A stretch of DNA of 40,525 nucleotides from UBA6164 sp045107135 (GTDB taxonomy: Bacteria > Patescibacteriota > Gracilibacteria > BD1-5 > UBA6164). Below the pieces are notes generated by a model. It was not told the origin of the DNA and ran no database searches. It saw only the letters and a list, made by a program, of their open reading frames with translations. The DNA lies in contig JASFZI010000090.1 in assembly GCA_045107135.1 (NCBI GenBank), positions 1 through 40,525 of the forward strand, written 5' to 3'. The translations under genes were made by a program, and so were the position numbers. Positions 1-10,788 of this stretch are shown piece by piece (within the stretch, counting starts at the first letter, position 1; every line of letters starts with the position of its first letter).

Positions 1-29
1 AATAAGCCGTTTTTATCTTTAATTTTATT

Positions 30-103
30 TGGAGGTGCCATCGGGGTTCGAACCCGAGTAAACGGTGTTGCAGACCGGTGTATAACCACTCTACCATGGC
101 ACC
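30..103 (-). tRNA. tRNA-Cys (GCA anticodon)
   Basis: The reverse complement folds as a full cloverleaf. The 7-bp acceptor stem GGTGCCA pairs with TGGCACC, the T-loop is GGTTCGAACC, and the anticodon loop CTGCAAC carries GCA. The discriminator base is U, as is usual for tRNA-Cys, and the 3' CCA is encoded in the DNA (positions 30-32). The outermost anticodon-stem pair is a C/T mismatch. It is the only tRNA seen in the window; no tRNA-Gly(UCA), which would decode TGA, lies here. Confidence 0.95.
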
Positions 104-160
104 ATGTTAATTTTATGCGTGTGTAATTATATAAATATCCTGCAAAAATCAAAAGTTTTT

Positions 161-718
161 TTACTTACAAGTAAATGTAGATAAAAATAATTCGTATTTA
201 GATGTGTCTGTTATTGATGTTGGGAGAGCGAGTGTTAGGAAGAATGCTTTGTTTTGGTTGCAGATATGGGCTGTTTGTAAGAATTTGAGAGTTGGTGTGT
301 CTAAATTGTACTTGGCTTCAAATATGTATAGGATGCTTAATTCTTCGTCGATGAATTTGAATTCTTTTGACGATAGTTTATTGTAATTTAGATAGTCTGC
401 TGATGCTCAGATATTATTTAGCATTGAGAAATCTTTCGATGATGTAAAGGTGCTTAATTCATCAGATAATATAAGTAGATTATTTGAAAAACCGTTTACA
501 ATATTTGTTGAGGCAACTGCTAGTTCAATTTTTCCTTCTTTTATTGTAGGTAATACATTTTCTGTATCCTTAATTACATCCCAATTAGAAGGGATTTCTA
601 TAGATAAATTCTGAGTTTCTGCTTTTTTTAATCAAGTTGAAAATATTACATCTTCTTCATCTCCACAAGAAGCTATAAAAAATGTAATAAAAACTAATAC
701 AAAAATCTTTTTAAACAT
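161..718 (-). CDS. putative lipoprotein, 185 aa
   Basis: I do not recognise the family. The N-terminus is a lipoprotein signal: MFKKIF, a hydrophobic stretch, then the lipobox-like IASC at about residues 15-18, followed by the acidic GDEED that would follow a lipid-anchored cysteine. The rest is a mixed soluble domain without repeats or membrane segments and ends in a Cys-Lys tail. Two in-frame TGA codons are read as glycine. The gene ends in TAA and is followed on its strand by the tRNA-Cys gene. The product is probably held on the outer face of the membrane; its function is unknown. Confidence 0.8.
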
Positions 719-757
719 GATGTAATATTAATAATAAATTCATACCATTTTAGAAAA

Positions 758-1099
758 TTATTTTAATGATCCACTAAAAATAAGAGGAAAAGCAAAAATT
801 AAGAACATTATAAAAAGTACTATAAATATAAGTATAAAATAATAATTTTTTATTTTTTCAATATACATATTTTTTATAAAGAAATAAACATAATAAACAA
901 AAGATAATAAAAGAATGATATAAGTAATACCAAGTGTACTAGTAAAAATGTTTAAATAAAACCTAGCTCAAACAAAATAAAAATTAAGAAAAAATACAAA
1001 AGATGAAATAACAAGCATAAATTTTGATGCCTTATATCTTTCTAAAGTAATAGTTTTTTGTTTTGTAAAATCTTTTTTTAACATCTCTTTTAATCACAT
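758..1099 (-). CDS. small two-helix membrane protein, 113 aa
   Basis: Not recognised. After a charged, probably cytoplasmic head containing KKDFTKQK and LERYKASK, the protein has a first hydrophobic helix, a second long hydrophobic stretch, and a third short one before the C-terminus, so two or three membrane spans are likely. One TGA (Gly) lies in the first span. The start at 1099 adds five residues to an in-frame ATG at 1084; no clear ribosome site separates the two. It lies just upstream of the lipoprotein gene on the same strand (39 bp gap) and is divergent from gatC, so the two small envelope genes may be one transcript. Confidence 0.65.
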
Positions 1100-1167
1100 A
1101 ACTTGATTTTTTAAAATTTAAAATTATAGTTTGATTATAATAATATTTAAATTAATAATATAAATAA

Positions 1168-1455
1168 ATGAGCGTAACACAAGAACAAATTGAAAAATTA
1201 TCAAAAAACTTAAGTAAGATAAATGTAGATAGTAAAAAATTGACTTGAGATGTAAATTGAATCTTAAAATACATGGAATTATTAAATGAAGTAGACACTA
1301 CTTGAATAAAACCTACTGTCTCAATAATAGAATCAGAAAATAATCTTAGAGAAGATATAGAAAAACCGAAAGCTATTTCTAGAGAAGAATTACTACAATG
1401 CTCAAACCAAAAAATTATAGCTGATCAAATTGCTTTAACAAATATAATGAAATAA
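1168..1455 (+). CDS. gatC: Asp-tRNA(Asn)/Glu-tRNA(Gln) amidotransferase subunit C
   Basis: GatC is the small subunit that stabilises the GatA-GatB complex, which amidates Glu-tRNA(Gln) or Asp-tRNA(Asn). At 95 aa it has the usual family length. The recognisable core is a helix ending KYMELLNEVDTTGIKPT, followed by an LREDI motif, as in other GatC proteins. Glycines in the VNGILK and DTTGIKPT segments are TGA codons, which directly supports the altered code. recF starts 10 bp downstream on the same strand, so the two are probably co-transcribed. A TATAAT-like box sits at 1136-1141, but no good -35 box accompanies it. gatA and gatB are not in the window. Confidence 0.92.
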
Positions 1456-1465
1456 TATTAATATA

Positions 1466-2524
1466 ATGATAAAAGAACTAAAACTAATTAATTTCAGAAA
1501 TTTTGATGAATTAAAATTAGATTCTTTAAAAAACGAAAATTTTATTATCTGAGAAAATGGAATATGAAAGACTAATGTGCTTGAAGCCATTAGTCTACTT
1601 TGAAATAATTCAATCACTTGACTTAGTTTAGATGAATTAATAAAAAAGTGAGAGGATTATTTTTTTATAGAATATAAAACAGATGATTGAAAAAAAATCT
1701 CTTTTTCATATTCAAGAGACCTTAGTGATACATGAGGATTAAAAAGCAAAAAGGTATACATGCTAAATAATAATAAAATATCAAAGAAAAAATTTAATAC
1801 TCTCACTCACAAATGTGTGATTTTTTCACCAATTATAATGAATATGATGTACCTATCACCCAGCTTAAGAAGAGACTTTTTAGATAATCTTCTAAAAAAT
1901 TCTTTTGATTCTTATGAAAAATTACTTATTCAATACAAAAAAGTAGTTAAACATAGAAACAAAATTTTAAAAAGTATAAATGAATGAAAATGTGGTAAAG
2001 AAGAAATTAAATTTTGGGATGATAAATTTATAAGCTTAGCTTCAGAGATATATAAATATAGATTTAAAATTATTAATTTCTTAAAAATATCAATTGATTC
2101 TACTAAAGAATATTTCTCATGAAAAATAAACACTATTGAGCTTATTTATAACTCAAAAGTATCAGAAAATAATATAAAAAAAGATTTAAAAAAATATTTA
2201 AAAATCAATTTAGATAGAGATATTATATTATGAAGAACTCCAATTTGACCACATGTTGATGATTTTGATATAATTATTGATTCTTCCCCACTTACACATT
2301 TTGCTTCTAGATGAGAAACAAAAAGTGTTATTTTATGGTTAAAACTTTTAGAATGAATATTCATAGAAAAAATGACTGGTAATAAGCCTATTTTAATGAT
2401 AGATGATCTATTAAGTGAGCTTGATGAAATGCATAAAAATATGTTATTGAAAAAAATAAAATATTACCAGACATTTATTTCATCAATAAGAAAACCTGAA
2501 AATAAGAATATTATTACACTATAA
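1466..2524 (+). CDS. recF: DNA replication and repair protein RecF
   Basis: RecF is an SMC-like ATPase that binds gapped DNA and helps load RecA with RecO and RecR. The protein is 352 aa, normal for the family. The Walker A motif GENGIGKT is at about residues 29-36, with its first and third glycines encoded by TGA and the middle one by GGA. The family segment SPSLRRDFLDN lies near residue 130, a GRTPIGPHVDD segment near 255, and the Walker B/D-loop reads LMIDDLLSELD near 310. The motif order is intact, so it looks functional. It follows gatC by 10 bp. dnaA, dnaN and gyrB, common neighbours of recF elsewhere, are absent, so this is not an origin region. Confidence 0.95.
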
Positions 2525-2618
2525 ATAGATAATTTGTAAAGTTTAAATAAAAAAATGAGTTTCAAAATGAGAAATAATGAGTAAAATACATTTATATTTT
2601 AATATCTATATACAAAAT

Positions 2619-4019
2619 ATGAAATTTTCTAAAAAACTTATGTTAGCTTTTTTAGCTTCTACCTTATGTTCTTTCTCGTGAGTATTTGCTAGTTGATTAG
2701 ACCATTTTGAAGTACAATTTGATCCAAATCAAGTAAAAGTTAATGAATCTCTTGATTTAACTATTGAAGCAGTAGATAAAAATAATGCAAGAATTAGGGA
2801 TTATGAAGGAAGAATTCTTATATTTTCATTAAGTGACCCCGAAGCTGAATTACCTAGTACTATAGAGGAAAATACTTATACGTTCTCTGCTGCTGATCAA
2901 TGAAAAGTTAAATTTGAAAACTGAGTTAAATTTAAATCTGTTGGGTTACAAAATATACATATATATGATTTAGAAGATGATACTATATTCTGAATTGCAG
3001 AAGCTGAAATAAGTGCTGAAGAAGTCTTAGCAAATATTGATATTTTCATTGTTTCTCCAGATAATTGATTAACAATTTGAAATGATTCTATTTTAGTATC
3101 ATGAACGACTCAAAAGAATTATCAAGTTAAAATCATAGTTAATTGAAAAGAAGAATTATTAACTACTAGTAATAATGATTGAATTTTTGAAAAAAAGGTT
3201 GAAAACCTTGAAGATTGAACTACTTCATTTCAAGCTCAAATCATTGATGCAGACTGAAATGTAGTTTGAGAATCTAATGAAGTTAGTGTTAAGGTGGAAT
3301 TAAGTAATTTAAATATTAAAAACGTTAAACTTACCCCTGAGAGTCTTGATACTTGAGATAGTTTTGAAATAAAGGTAACTGCAAATCCTGGTTTAAGTAA
3401 AGTAAATGCAATAATTGATGATGTATTAATAGAATTAGAAGAAACTTTAGATTGAGTATATGTTACAAAAGCAGTGGCTCCAAGCAAAGCTGATGTATAT
3501 GGAGTAGATATAAATTTACAAGATCTATTAGGTCATAAAAAAATTGAATTATGAGCAGCTAGCCTAACTGTTAATGAAATAAAATACAATGCTGCTGGTC
3601 CTGCAGAAGAACCTTTTACTCCAAAAAATAATAATGGATGAAATGGAGATGATAAAGTATATAGAGATTTAAGAATAACTTGATTAAAACTAGTTGAATT
3701 AAAAACAAAATCAATATTAACTTGGGATGAACTTGAAAATATTGAAGGATATAATGTTTATAAAAAATTAGATGGTTGAGGATTAGAATTAATCGAAAAT
3801 GTAAAAACTGCAAAATTCGAAGTAGAAATTGTATGAGATGATATCAAATATGATTACTTTGCAATTAAAGCTGTAGCAAAAACTTCTGAATGAGAAATAT
3901 TTGAATGAACATTATCAGATGCTACAAAAATTCAAACTGGACCTGAAATAATAATTTTGATAATATTATCACTATTAATTGGATGATTCTTAATTATGAG
4001 AAAACAAAAATCAGCTTAA
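2619..4019 (+). CDS. cell-surface protein with Ig-like and Fn3-like domains
   Basis: A 466 aa surface protein. Residues 1-24 form a signal peptide (MKFSKK, hydrophobic core, VFA-S cleavage site). A first beta domain follows. Near residues 150-225 there is a bacterial Ig-like repeat with the pattern SGTTQKNYQVKIIVNGKE ... LEDGTTSFQAQIIDADGN. A further beta domain comes next, and near residues 340-430 an Fn3-like domain (LTWDELENIEGYNVYKK). The C-terminus is a single hydrophobic helix with a short basic tail (MRKQKSA), preceded by QTGPE. That layout is typical of wall- or membrane-anchored adhesins. Many glycines are TGA. It is monocistronic and ends at a strong hairpin; its ligand cannot be read from the sequence. 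Confidence 0.82.
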
Positions 4020-4036
4020 TTAAAATTTAAAAAAAG

Positions 4037-4070
4037 AAAAAAAGAACTAAATTAATTTAGTTCTTTTTTT
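4037..4070. terminator. bidirectional terminator between surface protein and AbiEi-like gene
   Basis: A perfect 34-nt palindrome: a run of seven A, GAACTAAATT, its reverse complement, and seven T. It can terminate the plus-strand surface-protein gene and the convergent minus-strand gene, whose stop codon (4069-4071) lies inside it. Confidence 0.88.
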
Positions 4071-4860
4071 AAAACCCTCTTAATCACTCTCAGATGAACA
4101 ATCAACCATTTTTCTTAATAATATCTAGAAATACTTCGTACATATCTTTATTAATGTGTTTAGCTATTTCTTTTAACCTATTAAAAGACATAACAAACTT
4201 ATATTTTCATATTTTATAAAATATATCTTTATTCATTACTTCTCAGTATTTTTTTATTGATTTAGATAATAATTCAACAGGAATTCAAAGCTCTGTATCA
4301 TTAACAAGTGCTGCTTCAATTAAAGATAATTCTAAACATGAAAGTTTAAACCCTAGGTTCTCAATTTTTTTACTAACTATAAATTCTGACATCTTTGAAA
4401 AAAGATTAATTTTTTTTCAATATATATCAGTTCAAGAGATTGTTTTAAAAATAATTTCTAGATTTCATATTTTTATTTTTTTATTTAAAGACCTGTTAAC
4501 AATAAAAATTTTTTCTGGTATTTCAAAATTTTTCATATGAAATTCTAAAGACTTTCTTCAAGAAATATAATAGCTAGATCATACATAATATATAATATAT
4601 TTTTTTAATAATTTTAAATAATATTTATCTATTAAGTCTATTTTATTTAACTTCACATCTTCGGTATCTGGTACTATATATACTCATGCTCTTAGATTAA
4701 CAATGACTCACATTGATTTAAGCTTGTATATATATTTATTTAATTTACTACTATAAATAGCCTTTTTTTCAGGATCTATTATTTCAAAAATATCATCTCT
4801 GAATACTATTTTTCATCATTTTGTTCACAATTTTTGAACAATTTTGTTAAAATCCATCAT
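4069..4860 (-). CDS. AbiEi-like winged-helix protein (type IV antitoxin family), orphan
   Basis: A 263 aa protein. The first 70 residues look like a winged helix ending in LRAGVYIVPDTED, which matches the N-terminal region of AbiEi-type antitoxins and transcriptional regulators. After it comes a KYIIYYVGSSYYISGRKSLEFH segment like the start of the AbiEi C-terminal domain. AbiEi normally represses its own promoter and blocks the nucleotidyltransferase toxin AbiEii. No AbiEii-like gene is adjacent, so this is an orphan or a stand-alone regulator. The gene can start at either of two consecutive ATGs (4860 or 4857). A perfect palindrome just upstream (4892-4910) is a likely operator. The family call rests on motif resemblance only. 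Confidence 0.6.
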
Positions 4861-4891
4861 TGTATTTATTGGCTTTAAATAAGTATTTTAT

Positions 4892-4910
4892 CTCTATAAT
4901 TATTATAGAG
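4892..4910. promoter_or_regulatory. 19-bp palindrome, likely operator of the AbiEi-like gene
   Basis: CTCTATAATTATTATAGAG is a perfect 9+1+9 inverted repeat 31 bp upstream of the minus-strand start at 4860. Read on the minus strand it contains TATAAT, so a bound repressor would cover the -10 box. A direct repeat AGTTTTTAC (4909-4917 and about 4932-4940) lies next to it. The regulatory role is inferred. Confidence 0.5.
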
Positions 4911-4965
4911 TTTTTACTATAAAAATCAAATAGTTTTTACCAAAAACATTTAATTAATATAAAAT

Positions 4966-5005
4966 AAAAAAAGAGCTCCCCCCCTTTTTTGATTAGGTAA
5001 GCTCT
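4966..5005 (-). terminator. terminator of the MscS gene
   Basis: On the minus strand AGAGCT and AGCTCT form a stem around a loop containing a G-run, followed by seven T. It lies 22 bp beyond the stop of the mechanosensitive channel gene. Confidence 0.7.
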
Positions 5006-5027
5006 ACATAAATATTTACTTAATGAA

Positions 5028-5963
5028 TTAACTTTTAACTTTTAGATTGAAATCCTCTCTATTACTTAAAGTAACTTGTGGATAAGGTATAACAATTCAA
5101 GCTTGATTAAATGCATGATTTATAGTTTCAGTAACATTTGACCTTAAAGTAATAAATTTATCTGTTGAATTAATCCAAAACCTAAGAGTTAACTTAATTG
5201 AACTATCTTGCATTTCCTCTACCAATACATCTGATGATGGAGTTTGTAATATATTTGGAAAATTATCAATAACACCTAATAATATCTTTTTCGCATATAA
5301 TATATCAGTTTTAAAATCAACTCAAATACTAACACTAAGCCTTCTTTTATCATTTGTATTATAATTACATACTTCTTGCTCCAAAAATGTTACATTTGGA
5401 ATATAATATATAATTCCATCGAACTGTTCAACTGCTGTAAATAAAGCATTAATCTTTCTTATATATCATTTTCTAGATCACACTTCTATCAAATCTCATA
5501 AATGATAAAATCATTGGGTTACCATAAGTATTCAGGCAACAAAGTTTGTTAAAAATATTTTCAAAGTAAAACCAAGACCAAATCATAATCATCATAGAAA
5601 TATTCACATATCAATGCCTAGTATTGTCAATGTAATAGCCGCTCATACCGTTAATATAGATATATTTACAGTTCTTGATAATACAGCAACCAATTCTTCC
5701 CTACCAGACTCTTCTCATGCATAGTTTCATTCTAAAAATTTAGTCAATCTTCATGTTACAAGTTTAGCAAAAAAGAAAGTAACCACTATCGTTATAATTG
5801 CAAAAACTACATTCAACAACATCTCAGTACTCAAAAAATTAAGAATAGTACTGGTATTACTTTGAGTCTTTTCTATTTCTCAAGAAGCAATTGCGAATGA
5901 AAAATCTGACAAATATACAATATGTAAAGTGTATAAAAACAGAAAAATTTTAAATTTTCTCAT
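5028..5963 (-). CDS. mscS: small-conductance mechanosensitive channel (MscS family)
   Basis: MscS channels open under membrane tension and release solutes on osmotic downshock. The protein is 311 aa, close to E. coli MscS (286 aa) plus an N-terminal signal-like extension. Three membrane helices are visible. The pore-lining third helix carries the glycine-rich packing pattern (GIFLGGLGFGLGFTLK), followed by FVAGILMVTQGFYHLGDLIEV, the standard entry into the beta domain (FRIGDVI in other members). Most of these glycines are TGA. The cytoplasmic part contains IPNVTFLEQEV, matching the IPN motif of the family. It has its own terminator downstream. Confidence 0.9.
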
Positions 5964-6038
5964 AAATAAAAGATATATATTAAAACATATAAATAATATT
6001 AACATATATCTGTCTTCAAAGCAAAATATTGAGTATTT

Positions 6039-8039
6039 TTAGTTAATTAGCCTAAAATTATAATCATCTGGAACATAAGTTCATTTCAAATGACTCATAC
6101 ATTTAATAATATTATTGTGCCAATTATCAGGACTAGAGGCATATATAGGCTTACTTGAATCCTTATTTCAGTATCTACTTAATTGCCTTATTTCATCATA
6201 ATTTCATAAATATTTATTGTTCAAAGTTTTAATCATCCAATATACTCAACTTGCAGCATTTGGAAATACTACAGTAGCACCAGAATCAGTATTTCAAACA
6301 TTTCATATATTATATGGTGTTTTTAAATGTTTCCCTAATGTTGTTTCAGCAAGCCCTATACACATAACAAAAGAAGGATCTATATTTCAATCAAGAGATT
6401 CATCAATCCACATCTGCCAATTTCTAAAAACTGGTACAGCGTATTTAGATATCAGATCTTTTTGTCTTTCTATTTCATTAGATCAATTTAATGTAAATAT
6501 TCTAGAATTTTGAGTCTTATTCGCAAATTCATATCATTTTCTTTCCTTAAAATCAGTATAATATTTAAATTTATAAGTTTCCGGTATTTTAGCATATTCT
6601 AAATATGATAGATTTAAAACTGAGAAAGGATTAATATATTCTTCATCCTTAAAAACTTCAAAATGTAGATGAGGACCTGTTGTAAGGAATCAAGCACCTA
6701 ATGTACCAAATTCTCAACCAGTTTGAGCAAATACTTCTCAAGATTTTACATAATCAAATTCATCAACTGATATATCACTAACATGTCCATAAATAGTCAT
6801 ATATCAATTATAATGTTTTAAAGCAACATAAGCATAATCCTGAGAGTCTGGTTCTTCTATAAAAATTACATATCAATCAGCTGGAGCTTTAATTAGAGTC
6901 CCTTGATTAGATACAATATCAATTGCTTCATGTTCAGATCAAAAATCTCTTTTATACTCAGAATCATGATAATAACTACTTATTCACATATTGGGTTCAA
7001 TAGGCCAATCAAAGAAGTTAAATCAATCTTCCTCTTTTATCCCTTCAAGCATAGATTCTGAATAAATCATTTTATTAATATCTAAACATTTTCACGATAA
7101 AGCTCTTACTTCAGCTGTATTTTTTGAAACATCAATAAATGTACAACCATATTTTTCTAATATATCATTTCTAATATTATTAAATTTAACTTTTTCTGCA
7201 AATGCTTTTAATTGTAATGTTTTTTCAATTTCTAGCTTATCATAAACATATTTTTGATAATATGATTGTTGTCATTTTGAAACTTCTAAAATTCTTTCTT
7301 TAAATGCTTTCTTATCATCTAAAACTTTCTTTTCAATAATTCACATTTTTCTTAATTTTTTCAAATTTATCTCTTGTTTTTCTAATTGAACCTTCCTTAA
7401 ATATAATTCAGAAATATATTTTCTATGATTATCTATAAGTTTTTTTCATGTGATTTGTATAATTCATTTAAAATATAAATCATTTATAATATCAGAAATA
7501 TTCTCTTCATTAAGTAATATACTTTTTAAATTATCTATTTCTGCATCTTCATAAACAGTATTTCATTTTTTATAAATATAAATCAAATATTCTAATAATA
7601 TTTCCATATTATCAGAAATCAATTTTCTCTTAAACTCAATTATCTTTTTATTTCCTTCAATATCATTTTTAGTTTGAATAACACTATTATTAATTTTATC
7701 AACATTTATCATAGCATTATTAATATCTAGATCCAATTGTATTATAGACTCCTCTAAAGATGTGATTTGTTCCAACATTGCATTATTTTTTCATTCAAAT
7801 TCATGTCTATCTTCTTCAACTTTTTCTGAAATATTTTCATAAATATTAACTTTTTTAGAAATATCAAATATATCACTATATTCAGATGAAAAATCAGATA
7901 AATCAGATTCAAATAATAAATCATATTGCTGTTCCTTAAAATTATTTAAAATAGCTCCTTTCTGAGCTTTTGAAAGAGCATTAACTAAAGTTAACGGAAA
8001 TAATAAAAGTATTAGTAATAAGTAAGATTTTTTAAACAA
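6039..8039 (-). CDS. bifunctional peptidoglycan hydrolase: coiled coil, M23 endopeptidase, lysozyme-like domain
   Basis: A 666 aa exported protein. Residues 1-22 are a signal peptide. Residues of about 25-340 are long charged helices that look like a coiled coil, as in EnvC-type murein hydrolase factors. An M23 (LytM) domain follows at about 360-466 with the zinc and catalytic motifs HEAID, YGHVS and GPHLHFEV, so it should be active. The C-terminal region, about 520-650, reads IDPSFVMCIGLAETTLGKH then YNIGNVGN, resembling lysozyme or transglycosylase-like domains with an E in the catalytic position. Having both peptide- and glycan-cleaving modules in one chain is unusual. Glycines are mainly TGA. 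The start is at the ATG before the signal peptide. It likely acts in cell separation or in attack on another cell's wall. Confidence 0.88.
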
Positions 8040-8086
8040 AATATTTATTTACAAAATAATATAACAAAATCAAATAGAAAATATAA

Positions 8087-8461
8087 TTAATTTTCTAAGT
8101 TTTTAATAAATAATTCTAAAAAAACTAGAATTATCAATAATAAAAATCCTGTTAGGAAGAGTGGAACTCACAATATATTAAAAAATATTATAGTAAGAGC
8201 AAAGACTGAGATAAAAAATCACTGCCTAAAGCTTGATAAAACATGATACAAATAGACTCTACCTCTATAATAGACTTTCTTAAAAAAATATAAAATTATA
8301 GTAAAAAAAGTAGAAATCCACAAAATAAAAGTAAATATAATAGATATAATTGCAGTTAATTTAAATTCATATGGATCTAAATAATTCAATATTAATATAA
8401 AAGTAACTAAACTAAATAAAAATATTATAAAAATTATTAATAATAAAAATCTCTTTTTCAT
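8087..8461 (-). CDS. small membrane protein, 124 aa, four helices
   Basis: Not recognised. It starts MKKRFLL and consists almost wholly of four hydrophobic helices joined by short loops: two before a positively charged loop (KKVYYRGRVYLYH) and two after it. The reading frame passes through a TGA (Gly) after SSFRQ, and a shorter product would result if TGA were a stop. It sits between the ymdB-like gene upstream and the murein hydrolase gene downstream, on the same strand and 47 bp from each, so it may share their transcript. No function can be assigned. Confidence 0.75.
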
Positions 8462-8508
8462 TTAATGTAAATAATTAATAAAAAATTGTTTGTTTTTTTT
8501 ACCTTCTC

Positions 8509-9318
8509 CTATAAAACCCCTCTAATTCTAATTTTTTCAATATTGCTACATTTTTTTTCTTCATCAATTTCAACTATAGCTCAATTAACTACATATTCTT
8601 TATCCAAACTCTGTTTTATCTTTCATTTAGATATTCATGTTAAAAACCTTTTTTCTACTGATTTATAATCAGCTCATATCACGGAAAAAAGAGGCCCATT
8701 CATTCAAACATCAGAAATTAATCAAGTTCATTTTGGTAAAATCAATTCATCATTTGTTTGGATATGTGTATGTGTTCCATACAAAAAACTAACTCTTCAA
8801 TCTAAATGAAATCATAAACCATATCATTCGGCAGTAGCTTCCTTATGAAAATCCACAATTATTCAATCTATATTTTCATCCTTAGTAGTTTCTAAAATTT
8901 CATCAACTTTAATAAAAGGATTAATAACTCTATGATTCATAAAAACTTCTCATAGTAAATGTATTACTAATATTTTTTTTCATTTTTTTTCAAATATTTT
9001 ATATCATTTTCAAGAAAGTGGATATTTTTCTAATTCATAAAAATTTGCAGGTCTAATTAACTTTGAGTCCTCAGAATCCAAATACTTTTCAATTCTATCA
9101 ACATTATCAAAAATATGATCTCATCATGTCATTATATCAATTCATATATTTTCCATTTCAAGAATATGTTTTTCTATTGGTCATCTTCTTGATGTAATAT
9201 TATCAACATTTGCTATTACAAAATCAGGCTTATACTTTTCCTTCAATAAAGGAAGCTCCTTTTTTATTGCAGCTCTTCATATTCTTCCATATACATCTCA
9301 AAATATTAAAATTTTCAT
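8509..9318 (-). CDS. ymdB: YmdB-family metallophosphoesterase (2',3'-cyclic nucleotide phosphodiesterase)
   Basis: A 269 aa protein of the TIGR00282/YmdB family, calcineurin-like enzymes that hydrolyse cyclic nucleotides and in Bacillus affect biofilm and motility choices. The two-metal site motifs are all present: GDVYGR at residues 7-12, a VDN segment near 40, GGDHIFDN near 67, VDFHKEATAEG near 170 and GTHTHIQTNDE near 195. The length matches the family (about 265 aa). Several metal-loop glycines are TGA codons. It ends in TAG, one of only two TAG stops in the window. The following genes on the strand are the four-helix membrane protein and the murein hydrolase. Confidence 0.93.
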
Positions 9319-9337
9319 TTTCTTTATTTATTTATTT

Positions 9338-10714
9338 TTAAACAAGTTCTCTTCTATAAAATGAAGAAGTTATCATTATGAATAATCAATATAATAATAC
9401 AAAATCAAATATAGTAAATAGTATCACATACCTATCATTTAAGTTTAATTTTATATTCACATCATCCAAAGTTAAACCTTCATAATTCAATTTTAGAGAT
9501 TCTATATAATATAAATCATTTCAAATTAGACTAGTCTTTTGCTCTTCAGACAAACTTAAAAACATACTATAGTTTTTCAAGTCTCTATCATTTTTTTCTA
9601 AAACTTTACCTAAATAATTAATTGGTGAAAGTAAAAAAGCAAAAATTATAAAAATTGTAATTAGCTTGAAAAAATTCTTAACATTCTTAGTTTTATTACA
9701 AGATTCTTTAATATAAGTTAATACATTTTTTTTCTCATCATATTTTTTACTATCTGAAAAAATAAAATATGAAAACATAATTCTATAAGATAAATAGACT
9801 CATGCTATAGTTGAAATAACAAAGAAAAGAAGACCTAAGATTGAAATATGATTAAACATTCATTCAGAAGTGATTCTACTTATTTCTTCTAAACTTCAAG
9901 AAACCAAGAATAATACACCAATTAAAACAAAAAATAATAAAACAGGAATAAGTAATATCGAAATGTTTAATAAAGATAAATTAAAAAATTGAATTATCTT
10001 TTTAATTTTAAAATAATCATTTGCCTTATATCATAATTTTTTTCATTTTAAATAAGCATTATTAACATTCATTAATAAAATATTAGAATAAGAGAAAGAG
10101 ATGAAAAATACAGCAACTGTTATAAATAATAAAAAATATCCTATAAGGTAATACATCAAATCTCAACCAATATTTCAATTAAGTAACGTTAGTATATCAA
10201 TATTCACAATTGAAGTATATGCAAATAACGATAACACAAAAGGAATAATTGCAATAAGTCAAAGAATACCTGACCACACAAATATTATTATTTTTGAAAT
10301 ATTCCAATGAATAAAATTTTTAAATAAAAGTGAAACATCTAGAAAATTAAATTTTATAAAATTGAAATTTTGAGCAAAACTTCAATTGTTAACAATTTTT
10401 TTTCTATTAATAGAAGCTTTGCTTAATTTAATTTTTACAGGAACTTTTACAGCAGTCTTTATTACTGATTTCTTAGTAGTTTTTGCAGGAGCTTTTTTTA
10501 CAGCCTTCTTTACTGGTTTTGCAGATGTCTTTGCAGTAGCTTTTACTGCAGCTTTTCTTACTGATTTTACAGCTGTTTTTGCTGGAATTTTTACAGCAAC
10601 ATTTTTTACTGTTTTTGCAGATGTCTTTGTAGTAGCTTTTGTAGCAGCTTTTACCGCGGTTTTTCTTACTGGTTTCTTTTTAGTAGTTTGTGTTTTTTTT
10701 GTTGTTTCAACCAT
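9338..10714 (-). CDS. histone-H1-like Lys/Ala-rich tail fused to a polytopic membrane protein
   Basis: The first 105 or so residues are a low-complexity tail of K, A, T and V with repeats of the type KTAVKAATKATTKTSAK, like the C-terminal tail of histone H1 or the AlgP/Hc1 family. The frame then runs through a TGA (glycine, codon 10382-10384) into about 345 residues with six strongly hydrophobic helices, a soluble loop (SDSKKYDEKKN), and a final LLYGLFIMITSS helix before RRELV. There is no signal peptide before the tail, so it should lie in the cytoplasm. A standard-code reading would stop at that TGA and call a 110 aa histone-like protein. The membrane part resembles general multi-pass membrane proteins but I cannot name a family. 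Membrane tethering of DNA or RNA is an inference. Confidence 0.82.
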
Positions 10715-10751
10715 AGTTAAAAATAATATAATAAATTACAATAATATTCTA

Positions 10752-10788
10752 AAGAAAAACACTTAATTTGCAATACAAATTAAGTGTT
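10752..10788 (-). terminator. terminator of tsaE
   Basis: A 12-bp inverted repeat (AACACTTAATTT with its complement, 7-nt loop) overlaps the last codons and stop of tsaE. On the minus strand it is followed by TTTCTTT, a short U-rich tract. It separates tsaE from the histone-tail membrane gene. Confidence 0.7.

Noticed and set aside
1168..2524. Replication origin next to recF.
   Set aside because: No dnaA or dnaN, no DnaA-box cluster and no AT-rich iterons in the flanks; recF simply follows gatC.
10386..10766. A 126-codon plus-strand ORF resembling a membrane protein.
   Set aside because: It is the mirror of the Lys/Ala-rich tail of the minus-strand gene: AAA/GCA codons read backwards give Phe/Ala/Val runs. 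No independent support.
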